Assembly: GCF_003731635.1 (NCBI RefSeq)
Contig: NZ_RCUA01000071.1
Location: 1-44,782 of the forward strand
Source of the DNA: Marisediminitalea oceani
Lineage (GTDB): Bacteria; Pseudomonadota; Gammaproteobacteria; Enterobacterales; Alteromonadaceae
DNA length: 44,782 bases
Direction of reading: 5' to 3'
Shown one piece after another: positions 17,227 through 26,678 of this stretch. A model generated the notes under the pieces. The model was not told where the DNA came from. It saw nothing but the letters and a program-made list of their open reading frames with translations, and ran no database searches. Every line of letters starts with the position of its first letter. Position 1 is the stretch's first letter. The position numbers and the translations under genes are program-made.

Positions 17227-17397
17227 TGTTTTTCCTTATTCTGGTTATCCTGATTTACGTTATGCTCACCAATTGAACAAATCAATGTTTTCTTTAGGGA
17301 TATTGTTACAGTGGCTGGGAGGCTTAACAGAGAAAATGCATCAGTCGTCAGTGCTGAACGACCGATGCATATGACTAACCAAAGTCTTCAGCCAGCT

Positions 17398-18438
17398 TTA
17401 GCGGCCTTTAAACTTTCGCGACTCTTTTTGCGAAAAGTTCACAAACCGGGTAAAGGCTTTATCCTTAGCTCTTTTCTGAGCGAGTGAGGCCGAGTTAAGC
17501 GCATCTTCGCGGAGCAATTTCTGATAGTTGGACAATCGCCTCGAGTCCAGAGAGCCTTGTTCCACAGCGGCCTGCACTGCGCAGCCTGGCTCCTGATCGT
17601 GCTGACAGTCGGCAAATCGGCAAGCTTCGGCTAAGCGCTGGATATCGGCAAACGCCGAGACAATCCCATCATGACAATCGGCTAACTGTAATTCCCGCAT
17701 ACCTGGTGTATCGAGAATGAGTCCGCCCTGAGGTAAGGGAAACAGTGAACGCCCGGTAGTGGTATGACGCCCTTTGGCATCATCCTCACGAATCCCTTGC
17801 GTAGACTGACGGGATTCACCCAGTAAGGTATTGGTAAGCGTTGATTTTCCTACCCCGGAAGAGCCAAGCATGACCGCCGTATTACCGGGTTGTAGCCAGT
17901 CGCTTAACGCATCCATGCTGCTATTCTCCAGTGCGTTAACCGTGATCACCTGCAACTGTTTATCGATACGGCGGACATTGTCGCGCCAGCTTTCGGGCTC
18001 ATCAGTCAGGTCGGCTTTGGTTAACACTACCACCGGTTCTGCGTCGGCCGCTTGTGCGAGTGCCAGGTAGCGCTCGATGCGGCTGGGATTGAAGTCTTCG
18101 TTCATGGAACAAACGATAAATGCCGTATCCACATTGGCTGCAATTAACTGCCATTCATGACCGGTGCCGGCTGATTTGCGTTTAAAGCAGCTGTAACGCT
18201 CGAGCAAGCGCACAAACTGTTTATTTTCGTTCAGCAATATCCAGTCGCCAACGACCAGAGGTGGCATGGCAGGCGTGATTGGCAAGGTAAAGGTATGCGG
18301 ATCCGTTGCTACGGTCAGCTGAGATTTATGTTGTTTAGTGACTCTGGCAGGGGTTATTTGATCCCACTCTTCAAGAGTAAGTTGTTGCTGGAAAAAAGGT
18401 CGCCAGCCCATGGCGGCGAGAAGTTGAAAATTAGTCAT
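17398..18438 (-). CDS. rsgA: Ribosome small subunit-dependent GTPase A (RsgA/YjeQ family, possible paralog)
   Basis: RsgA is a circularly permuted GTPase that releases assembly factors from maturing 30S subunits. The 346-residue protein has an N-terminal OB-fold (PLVVGDWILL), G4 TKAD (140-143), P-loop GSSGVGKST (192-200), G3 DTPG (243-246), and a zinc site Cys273, Cys278, His280, Cys286. It lacks the basic N-terminal extension of E. coli RsgA and starts MTNFQLLAAMGWRPFF, typical of a second RsgA-like group in gamma-proteobacteria, so it may be a paralog. AAGGG lies 6-7 bases before the ATG, inside a structured leader with an upstream 12-codon ORF; translational control is likely. Confidence 0.9.
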   Translation of the reverse strand: MTNFQLLAAMGWRPFFQQQLTLEEWDQITPARVTKQHKSQLTVATDPHTFTLPITPAMPPLVVGDWILLNENKQFVRLLERYSCFKRKSAGTGHEWQLIAANVDTAFIVCSMNEDFNPSRIERYLALAQAADAEPVVVLTKADLTDEPESWRDNVRRIDKQLQVITVNALENSSMDALSDWLQPGNTAVMLGSSGVGKSTLTNTLLGESRQSTQGIREDDAKGRHTTTGRSLFPLPQGGLILDTPGMRELQLADCHDGIVSAFADIQRLAEACRFADCQHDQEPGCAVQAAVEQGSLDSRRLSNYQKLLREDALNSASLAQKRAKDKAFTRFVNFSQKESRKFKGR

Positions 18439-18519
18439 AACTAACCCTTAACTAACGTTAATGTTTTCATTAAGGGGGCAAAAGGCCCCGGCATTAGTAC
18501 CGGGCAGTAAAAGGGCGGT
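18439..18519 (-). promoter_or_regulatory. Candidate translational attenuator of the rsgA gene
   Basis: In transcript order, four elements can pair in alternative ways. CCGGGC inside the upstream ORF (18539-18534) complements GCCCGG (18505-18500). That strand, as CCCGG, can instead pair with CCGGG (18491-18487). The same G-rich strand, as GGGGC, can pair with GCCCC across loop CTTTT (3:4 stem, ending near 18475). The last strand continues as CCCTTA (18476-18471), an exact complement of the rsgA Shine-Dalgarno segment TAAGGG (18450-18445). A small TTAATG-AAAA-CATTAA stem lies between. No U-run follows, so control of translation initiation is more likely than transcription termination. Pairing is read by eye; energies were not computed. 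Confidence 0.5.
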
Positions 18520-18558
18520 TTAGTTAGCCCATAGCCCGGTCAGGGTGACGACAATCAT
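18520..18558 (-). CDS. Upstream leader peptide MIVVTLTGLWAN
   Basis: A 12-codon ORF on the minus strand starts at ATG 18558 with a near-ideal AGGAG seven bases upstream and ends at TAA 18520-18522, about 80 bases before the rsgA start. It follows a -10 box (TATACT, 18597-18592) at the right distance for a short 5' leader. Its seventh to ninth codons contain one arm of the proposed attenuator stems, so ribosome occupancy would alter folding. The sequence has no run of a single amino acid, unlike classical biosynthetic attenuators. The hydrophobic MIVVTL start recalls macrolide-type stalling peptides only loosely. Expression is unproven. Confidence 0.5.
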   Translation of the reverse strand: MIVVTLTGLWAN

Positions 18559-18591
18559 CAATATTCTCCTAACCGTTATTCAACGTAACTG

Positions 18592-18597
18592 AGTATA
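18592..18597 (-). promoter_or_regulatory. -10 box of the leader/rsgA promoter
   Basis: TATACT on the minus strand lies about 27 bases upstream of the leader peptide ATG, allowing a start near 18585. The hexamer at the -35 position (GTGCAC, 17-bp spacer) is poor, which suits an activated promoter; three 11-bp repeats begin immediately upstream of it. Confidence 0.45.
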
Positions 18598-18622
18598 GCC
18601 TAACAGGCACCTGTGTGCACTG

Positions 18623-18673
18623 GCTCAGGGCTGTCTTTCTAAGCTCAGGGCTGTTTCGATGCGCTCAGGGCTG
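18623..18673. repeat. Three 11-bp direct repeats GCTCAGGGCTG at exact 20-bp steps
   Basis: GCTCAGGGCTG occurs without mismatch at 18623-18633, 18643-18653 and 18663-18673, separated by 9-bp non-conserved spacers. The period of 20 bp is close to two helical turns. The third copy overlaps the stop codon of the gene at 18665-19405. The array lies directly upstream of the weak -35 of the leader/rsgA promoter, as expected of activator or repressor sites. Confidence 0.8.
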
Positions 18674-19405
18674 CTCAGTAAAGAAAAAACGGAGCTGGTT
18701 TTCTTCTACGGCTACCCGTTTGCCATAGCGGGCAAATAAAAACTCCCGCCAGTGGTTATCATCCATGGTGTATTCCAATGCGCGCTCATCGAGCCTGGCG
18801 AGTAGTTCTTTGGCCAGTCTGGGTTTGTGGTAATCCAGAATTCGTTGGGTATTGCCGTGTAAATAGAGTTTCAGGTAATCGAGTGCCTGATCGGTAGAGC
18901 CCGCCGAAACCAGACTTAGTGCCGAGCGTAATGGCTGGCCAAGTAAAGAACCGAGCCCGGATAGCGGCAACGGCAGTAATTTATCAATAATAAACTGAGT
19001 GTCTTTTACCAGTGAGTACTGGTCGTTCAGTAAGTGAATAAAATCCACCCGCGTGTCGGTGAGATGCAAAGAGCGACTGGCCGGATAGTAATTGGGCAGG
19101 GCGCTGATGCCTGCAGCCGCATGAGCCTTATATATTCGCGATCCCATCACTTTGACATCAATGGCACAGAGTATCTGCACGGTGAGCCGATTAGTGGAGG
19201 TGGGCATAGTAAGCTGTGCTTCCAGACAGGTAAAGTGACCTTCGCCAATGGGCACGGCTAACGGTTCAGTAAACGGGAAATGCGGGGCAATGAGTTCGTT
19301 AAGCTCTTGTTCGGTAAATATATCGAACTGCAGGCGGCCGCTTTTAATCAGGCAATAGCCCACCAGGGCATTCACTCTGTCGCGCCAGCTTAATGGAGGT
19401 AACAA
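18665..19405 (-). CDS. Hypothetical protein, about 246 aa, faintly DUF1439/YceB-like
   Basis: The protein was not recognised with confidence. It contains DIFTEQELNELIAPHFPF near the N-terminus, which recalls the TEQEINxxL opening of YceB/DUF1439 proteins, followed by alternating beta-type segments and a helical second half (RILDYHKPRLAKELLARLDE). Unlike YceB it shows no lipobox or signal peptide. The start is taken as TTG 19405 because AAGGA lies 7 bases upstream; the nearby ATG at 19409 is out of frame. It lies upstream of the rsgA leader on the same strand, but a promoter between them suggests separate transcription. Confidence 0.65.
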   Translation of the reverse strand: MLPPLSWRDRVNALVGYCLIKSGRLQFDIFTEQELNELIAPHFPFTEPLAVPIGEGHFTCLEAQLTMPTSTNRLTVQILCAIDVKVMGSRIYKAHAAAGISALPNYYPASRSLHLTDTRVDFIHLLNDQYSLVKDTQFIIDKLLPLPLSGLGSLLGQPLRSALSLVSAGSTDQALDYLKLYLHGNTQRILDYHKPRLAKELLARLDERALEYTMDDNHWREFLFARYGKRVAVEENQLRFFFTEQP

Positions 19406-19531
19406 ACATCAATCCTTGCATAGTAAAGTGGGGCAAGCCCGTTGTTGCGCTAAATCATAACAGTGCTGTTTACACAGGCTCAAGGCTTAAAATTTTTTGC
19501 GTCGCTGGCGACAATGGCGTAGCGTAGGCTC

Positions 19532-19548
19532 AACTGGTACAATCAGTT
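19532..19548. promoter_or_regulatory. Candidate FadR operator upstream of the GMC dehydrogenase
   Basis: AACTGGTACAATCAGTT matches the FadR consensus AACTGGTCNGACCAGTT at 13 of 16 defined positions and is 17 bp long like the consensus. It contains TACAAT, a possible -10. The inner 15-mer is identical to that over the fadR promoter at 4568-4582. Confidence 0.5.
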
Positions 19549-19600
19549 GGTAAAAACGATAGTAATTTGGCCGGCTTAACCATTCAACAGCGGGTGAACA

Positions 19601-21214
19601 ATGCATATTCCTGTTCAACAATTCGACTACGTGATCATCGGTGGCGGTTCTGCCGGTGCGGTGCTGGCGGCGCGTTTAACCGAAAACCCGATGATTCGGG
19701 TATGTCTGGTTGAAGCAGGCAGTAGCGATCGTAACCCGTTTATTCATATCCCCTTTGGTTTATCACTACTGGCGCGTTTCGACAGCATTGGCTGGGGATA
19801 TAACACCGAACCACAAACGGCACTGAACGACAGAGAGCTATTCTGGCCTAGGGGCAAAACGCTCGGCGGATCAAGCTCAATTAATGCTATGTGTTATATC
19901 CGTGGCCAGGCCGAGGATTATGACCGCTGGGCAGCGCAGGGGGCTGATGGATGGGATTTCGAGTCAGTTCTGCCATTTTTTAAGCGTGCAGAGAATTACT
20001 GTGGCGGTGCCGATGAATACCACGGTGTAGGCGGCCCGCTGGATGTAAATAACCTGCGTCATACCGCTGAAGTGTCCGATGCCTTCGTAAACGCCGCTAA
20101 ATACGTTGATCTGCCCGTGCGTGAAGACTTCAATCGTCGTGACCGTGAGGGGCTGGGTTACTACCAGGTTACGCAGCGCAACGGCCAGCGCTGTTCTACC
20201 GCGAAAGCGTATCTCACTGATGCCCGTCAGCGCGGCAACCTTACCATTATTACCTCAGCCCTGGCTGAACGAGTGCTCATTAAACAACAGCGAGCCACCG
20301 GTGTGCAGGTGAGGTGTAAAGGGAGGGCCATGCGTTTAATGGCGTCCCGCGAGGTCATTCTTAGCGCTGGTGCAATCAATTCGCCCCATTTACTGATGCT
20401 ATCGGGGATCGGGCCGGCCAGCGAACTGGAAGACAAAGGTATTTACGTGCAGCAGGATTTACCCGGCGTGGGCAAAAACCTGCAGGACCACCTTGATGCC
20501 ATTGTTCAATATCGCAGTAAGCAGCCTCTTGGTTATCCAATTGCGGCTAGAATGCTGCCACGCTACATCAAAGCGGCGTGCCGCTATTTATTTAAACGGG
20601 ATTATATTTTTTCGTCCAACGTGGCCGAGGGCGGCGGCTTTGTGCGCTCGTCACTGGCGCAGGCATCGCCGGATATTCAGTTCCACTTTTTACCGGCTAT
20701 TTTGCAGGATCATGGCCGGCGTTTTGTGCATGGCTTTGGTTATGGCTTGCACGTTTGCGCATTATACCCGAAGAGCCGCGGCGAAATTACCCTGCAAAGT
20801 AATCACCCGGCCGATCACCCTTCAATTCAGCCCAATTACCTGAGCGAAGACGACGATCTTAAGGTGATGCTCGACGCAGTAAAATGGGCACAAAAAATAC
20901 TCACCAGCGAAGCCTTTGCAAAATACGAGGGCTACCTGAGTATCGGCGAGCACCGCCTGGAGTCAGACGAAGATATTGCTGACTTTATTCGCGAACGAGC
21001 TGAAACTATCTATCATCCGGTGGGCACCTGTAAAATGGGCGCCGATGATGACCCCATGGCAGTGGTCGACAGCAAGTTGCGGGTACGCAATGTGGCAGGT
21101 TTAAGAGTGGTTGACGCGTCGGTTATGCCATCCCTGGTTGGCGGCAATACCAATGCGCCTACCATTATGATTGCCGAACGCGCAGCAGAATGGATCCGCA
21201 ACGACCAGAATTAA
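19601..21214 (+). CDS. GMC family FAD-dependent alcohol/choline dehydrogenase (AlkJ-like)
   Basis: The 537-residue protein has the GMC signatures: N-terminal FAD-binding DYVIIGGGSAGAVLAARL, WPRGKTLGGSSSINAM (first GMC signature), SAGAINSPHLLMLSGIGP (second signature), and the C-terminal catalytic region with YHPVGTCKMG, containing the active His, and GGNTNAPTIMIAERAA. Members oxidise primary alcohols or choline and pass electrons to the respiratory chain; AlkJ-like enzymes act on medium-chain alcohols. A FadR-like operator lies 50 bp upstream, which fits fatty alcohol oxidation feeding beta-oxidation. There is no glycine-betaine context, so choline is less likely. The stop region is duplicated downstream beside a REP-like palindrome. 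Confidence 0.92.
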   Translation: MHIPVQQFDYVIIGGGSAGAVLAARLTENPMIRVCLVEAGSSDRNPFIHIPFGLSLLARFDSIGWGYNTEPQTALNDRELFWPRGKTLGGSSSINAMCYIRGQAEDYDRWAAQGADGWDFESVLPFFKRAENYCGGADEYHGVGGPLDVNNLRHTAEVSDAFVNAAKYVDLPVREDFNRRDREGLGYYQVTQRNGQRCSTAKAYLTDARQRGNLTIITSALAERVLIKQQRATGVQVRCKGRAMRLMASREVILSAGAINSPHLLMLSGIGPASELEDKGIYVQQDLPGVGKNLQDHLDAIVQYRSKQPLGYPIAARMLPRYIKAACRYLFKRDYIFSSNVAEGGGFVRSSLAQASPDIQFHFLPAILQDHGRRFVHGFGYGLHVCALYPKSRGEITLQSNHPADHPSIQPNYLSEDDDLKVMLDAVKWAQKILTSEAFAKYEGYLSIGEHRLESDEDIADFIRERAETIYHPVGTCKMGADDDPMAVVDSKLRVRNVAGLRVVDASVMPSLVGGNTNAPTIMIAERAAEWIRNDQN

Positions 21215-21313
21215 AATCAAGGGGTCAAATCAAGGGGTCAGAGAACATGAAAATCAAGTAATCTGACCCCTTGATTTTGACCCCTTGATTTGATCCGCGA
21301 CGAGCAGAATTAA
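21193..21313. repeat. REP-like palindrome flanked by a 22-bp direct repeat
   Basis: Between 21217 and 21291 two tandem ATCAAGGGGTC-type units on the left face near-exact complements on the right, ending in GGGGTCAGA/TCTGACCCC, so the region folds into a long hairpin with about a 20-nt loop. It is flanked by two 22-bp copies (21193-21214 and 21292-21313, two mismatches) of the end of the GMC gene including its TAA. The second copy supplies the stop codon of the convergent TetR gene. The core GGGGTCAGAGAACAT recurs at 24108-24122. This resembles REP/BIME elements mobilised by REP-associated tyrosine transposases; no such transposase is in the window. Confidence 0.8.
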
Positions 21314-21918
21314 TTCACACTCGGCAGTAGCATGTTTACCGCGCAGTCACACATTTCATCAATATGGCTGGAGTCGGCGTACACGCCGTCGGTAACCAGT
21401 TTTGCCAGGCCGTGTAGGGTCGCCCAGATGACCTGCGTCTGGCGGAGTGCCGGCTTATCTGCCAGCAGCAAGCCCTGTTGCTGCCAGTGGGTAATCAGGC
21501 TCAGCATATATTGAAACGCCGGGTAGGCCACGTCTTTCAGTTCATCGTCAGCCAGATCGTTTTTCCAGATAGGGCGACCAAACATAAGATCGTACAGCTG
21601 CGGATGTTCCACAGCCCAGTGCACATACCCATACACAAACTGTTTCATTCTCACCGGCGCAGGGACGGATTCATCGCCGCCGGATTCAGAGGTCATAGCA
21701 ATCCAACTGGCAAAGCCGTTGGCGGCTACCGCGTTAAGCAGCGCGTTTTTATCACGAAAATGATGGTACAGCGCTGAGCGGGATACCCCCACATCATCGG
21801 CCAGCTTGCGTAACGAAAGCCCCTCGATGCCCTGATTTTCAATACGGTTTGCTGCTGCATCTAACAACGCTGAGCGCAAGTCACCATGATGGTAGGTTTG
21901 TGTGCCGGATGACGGCAT
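21310..21918 (-). CDS. TetR family repressor divergent from fadH
   Basis: From ATG 21918 the protein has about 202 residues, with the HTH at the N-terminus: YHHGDLRSALLDAAANRIE, then LSLRKLADDVGVSRSALYHHFRDK. The C-terminal domain (YGYVHWAVEHPQLYDLMFGRP) matches the TetR_C/WHG group. AGGAAG lies 6 bases before this ATG; a GTG at 21939 would add seven residues and is less likely. It is divergent from fadH across 118 bp with two TTGACA-type palindromes, so it probably represses both genes and responds to an unsaturated acyl-CoA or related compound. Its stop lies inside the duplicated 22-bp repeat. Confidence 0.9.
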   Translation of the reverse strand: MPSSGTQTYHHGDLRSALLDAAANRIENQGIEGLSLRKLADDVGVSRSALYHHFRDKNALLNAVAANGFASWIAMTSESGGDESVPAPVRMKQFVYGYVHWAVEHPQLYDLMFGRPIWKNDLADDELKDVAYPAFQYMLSLITHWQQQGLLLADKPALRQTQVIWATLHGLAKLVTDGVYADSSHIDEMCDCAVNMLLPSVN

Positions 21919-21952
21919 GGTACTTCCTAAAAATGTCACAATTGCTGACTAG

Positions 21953-24082
<2,130 letters not shown>

Positions 24083-24104
24083 AAGGGCCAAATTATAGAA
24101 AATT

Positions 24105-24151
24105 AATGGGGTCAGAGAACATTATCAACGGTAATGTTCTCTGACCCCATT
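24105..24151. repeat. REP-like perfect palindrome (20-bp stem, 7-nt loop)
   Basis: AATGGGGTCAGAGAACATTA (24105-24124) and its exact complement (24132-24151) flank the loop TCAACGG. It lies between the convergent fadH and cytochrome b561 genes and could terminate both. It shares GGGGTCAGAGAACAT with the element at 21217-21291 and belongs to the same repeat family. Confidence 0.85.
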
Positions 24152-24166
24152 ATTATTCCCTGATGG

Positions 24167-24736
24167 TTACTCTACGTCTATTCGCTTCCCTTTCATACGC
24201 ATTAACGTGCCGTCTTTATCTATTATATGATGCTTAAGCGCGCCGGCAATATGCAGCACAATGCAGGCTATCAGCAGATAACCCACAATTTCGTGTACTT
24301 CTTCTGCCATTTCACCCAGCTCGGCGTTACGCGGGAGCACATCCTGTGGGTTAGCCGGATCGTGATTAGCCGGGATTAAATCAATACCGAATAGAGGGAT
24401 ATTATGTCCGCCCATGGACGACATAATCACACCGGAAACAGGCATAATCAGCGTGCCCAGAATCAGTACCCAATGCACCGCATGGGCCAGTTTGTGCTCC
24501 CAGGCTTTATAGTTGCCGGCCGCCAGTGGCCAGCCGTTTTTCATCCGCCAGTAAACCCGGCCCAGCGCCAACACCAGCACGATAACGCCAAAGGATTTAT
24601 GCAGGCCATACAGGCTGTAGTCTTTGTTTTCGGTCATGTAAATGCCAACGGCCAGCAAGGCAATCATCAGCAGCGCCACTGACCAGTGCAGTGAAATGGT
24701 GATTTTACTAAATTGCTGTCGGGTGTCTTTCATCAT
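24167..24736 (-). CDS. Cytochrome b561 family protein
   Basis: The 189-residue protein is a bacterial cytochrome b561, a di-heme inner-membrane electron carrier of the CybB type. Four membrane segments are visible: WSVALLMIALLAVGIYMTE, HKSFGVIVLVLALGRVYWR, HWVLILGTLIMPVSGVIMSS and VGYLLIACIVLHIAGALKHH. Heme-ligand His candidates lie in SLHWS, LHKSFG, AHAVHW and LHIAGALKHH. It probably oxidises quinol or superoxide; no partner gene is adjacent. Two ATG codons at the start (24736 and 24733) are equally possible. Confidence 0.92.
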   Translation of the reverse strand: MMKDTRQQFSKITISLHWSVALLMIALLAVGIYMTENKDYSLYGLHKSFGVIVLVLALGRVYWRMKNGWPLAAGNYKAWEHKLAHAVHWVLILGTLIMPVSGVIMSSMGGHNIPLFGIDLIPANHDPANPQDVLPRNAELGEMAEEVHEIVGYLLIACIVLHIAGALKHHIIDKDGTLMRMKGKRIDVE

Positions 24737-24888
24737 CGTGAATTCTCTATAAAGCAGAAAAAGTGTAAGGATTATTTTGAGTTAAGCCAGAAGGTGCTAG
24801 AAAACCTTCATCAATTTATCAGTAAATGATAAATCGCAAAGCAGCGCAACAGAAAATAAAAATAACTGCTAACAGATAGCCTTAACTG

Positions 24889-26526
24889 CTATAACTGGCT
24901 ATTAAATTCAGCAGCGCTATGCCACTCTGCGGCCATGTTAGTCAGCAACTTTTGCATCGGCGGGTAGTCTTTAAATGGTCTGAAGAAAGGATCGTACTGA
25001 CTAATAAAAGGATAAGCCCGGAACCCCAGTTCGCATGCACGATGCAACCAGTGCACGGCGCGGCTTTTATTACCGCTGGCGGCATATCCGTAAGCGGTAA
25101 ATCTGGCCAGCATCCCATTAACCTCAACCACTTTTTCCTGAGCAGCATTAAGCGAAAAGTTTACTGGCTGGCCAAGCAGGTAATCCCGCAATGCATAAGC
25201 AATTTGGACAATTAACGGATCGGCGCTGACCGTGTTGAAACCAGCACAAACAGAATCAGCACGGGCTGATTCGTCATTCAGTGCCAGCACCCAAACCATA
25301 AACAGGCGTGCCAGCGGGTTGTTGGGATCAAGAGATAGCATTTCCTGATAAGGGCCAATTGCCTGTGACAAATTACCACTCATTAGCTGGTAGTAGCCGG
25401 GCATACACCTGCTTAGTGGTGTTAATGGATCGATTATCTGTAAGGTTTGAATTGATGGTAAGGCGAGGGCCGGTAATCCGGATAGCAGGTAACAATTCGC
25501 CAGCAGGGCGAGACTGTCGGCATCATTTGGCTGATACTCTAGCGCCCGTTTTAACGCCGCAATGGCGGCGTTGATGTCTCCTTGTAAATAGCAAAACCAT
25601 GCTTGTAAAGACAGTGTATAAAAAGCATCTGAATGGTGTTGGTTGAGAAAATGAAGAATGCCTTTTACTTTTTCCATCGGAGCTTCAGAGCAATCGATGC
25701 CTGACTCTCGCAACTGCAAATAAACCCGGCCTAAGCTGGCCTGAATAAGCGCGTTATCAGGCAGCATGTGGTTAGCGGCATTAAGTAACTCAAGTGCTTT
25801 ATCAATGCCTTGTGGTTGCCATGTAAGTGAGGCGATTCGGGCCTGATGCAGATACTCCCAGGCAGTCTGACTGGCCAGGATAGTTCGATTGCAAGGCGCC
25901 AGCACAGCTTCCAAATTGGATAGTGGCAGGCTGGTCACCAGCTGTGACACTATTCGCTGCTGTAAATCCTGCCAGTTTGGATGCGATTCATTATAACGGG
26001 TAGTCCACACAACGCTCTGGTCGTGGGTGCTGACCAAACGAATGTTCAGGCGCGCGTTCTCACCCTCAAGCCGCAGACTCCCTTCTATCAGATAGTCCAG
26101 TGCCAATGCCTTTATCTGGTCGCTAAAACCTGCTTGCTGCGCTGCGAGCTGTCGCATGGAAGAGAAACTAATCATCATCAGGGCTGGCAGAGATGTCAGG
26201 TCGGCGACAATATCTTCACCCAGTGCATCAGCCAGATAGGCTTTATCCTGCGCCTCGGCAAGAAAGGTGAAGGGTATCAGCGCCAGGCGAATTGGCTGAC
26301 TTGCGCTGCGTTGAGATGATTTGGGTTTGTCGGCCCGGGAAGCAAACCAGATATCCAGTTCCTGCTGATAGGCGAAGATACGCGCAGCCGACTGATGCTG
26401 ATGGCGGTGTACCGGCAGGCCCTCCGCAGATTCCCAGCGACGCACGGTTCGCTCGCTGCAACCAAAGTAATTGGCGATGGCTTTCCAGGAGTGAAAGGTT
26501 TTTGCTTGTTGGTGCTTTGTCTTCAT
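24889..26526 (-). CDS. HTH transcriptional regulator with TolB-N-like domain and TPR array
   Basis: The 545-residue protein has an N-terminal HTH of the excisionase/MerR-like type (FHSWKAIANYFGCSERTVRR, then WESAEGLPVHRH). Next comes a region with IRLALIPF, DALGEDIVADLTSLPALMMIS, LDYLIEGSLRL and ARLNIRLVSTHDQSVVWTTRY (about residues 78-180), the TolB-N/FlgO-like domain usual in CadC- and adenylate-cyclase-type regulators. The rest is a TPR solenoid (IAALKRALEYQPNDADSLAL and similar). No membrane segment is seen, so it is a cytoplasmic sensor. It is divergent from a small exported protein across an array of 10-bp repeats, its likely target. Confidence 0.85.
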   Translation of the reverse strand: MKTKHQQAKTFHSWKAIANYFGCSERTVRRWESAEGLPVHRHQHQSAARIFAYQQELDIWFASRADKPKSSQRSASQPIRLALIPFTFLAEAQDKAYLADALGEDIVADLTSLPALMMISFSSMRQLAAQQAGFSDQIKALALDYLIEGSLRLEGENARLNIRLVSTHDQSVVWTTRYNESHPNWQDLQQRIVSQLVTSLPLSNLEAVLAPCNRTILASQTAWEYLHQARIASLTWQPQGIDKALELLNAANHMLPDNALIQASLGRVYLQLRESGIDCSEAPMEKVKGILHFLNQHHSDAFYTLSLQAWFCYLQGDINAAIAALKRALEYQPNDADSLALLANCYLLSGLPALALPSIQTLQIIDPLTPLSRCMPGYYQLMSGNLSQAIGPYQEMLSLDPNNPLARLFMVWVLALNDESARADSVCAGFNTVSADPLIVQIAYALRDYLLGQPVNFSLNAAQEKVVEVNGMLARFTAYGYAASGNKSRAVHWLHRACELGFRAYPFISQYDPFFRPFKDYPPMQKLLTNMAAEWHSAAEFNSQL

Positions 26527-26590
26527 ACCAGGGAACAGAACTCGTGTTTACCCCGCATTTTGGGCTAAGTAAGCCAATGGCGCCAGGATA

Positions 26591-26620
26591 TGACCGCCCG
26601 TGACCGCTTGTGTCCGTTTC
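26591..26620. repeat. Three tandem 10-bp repeats TGACCGCxxG between divergent genes
   Basis: TGACCGCCCG, TGACCGCTTG and TGTCCGTTTC are consecutive 10-mers sharing TGxCCGy. The one-turn period puts each unit on the same helix face, a pattern of cooperative activator binding. The array lies upstream of a TATAGT -10-like box at 26640-26645 for the gene at 26679. Confidence 0.65.
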
Positions 26621-26678
26621 GTCGAGAAACGTCATTTCCTATAGTCGTTGGCAGGTCATCAAACTGCAAGGAAATATC

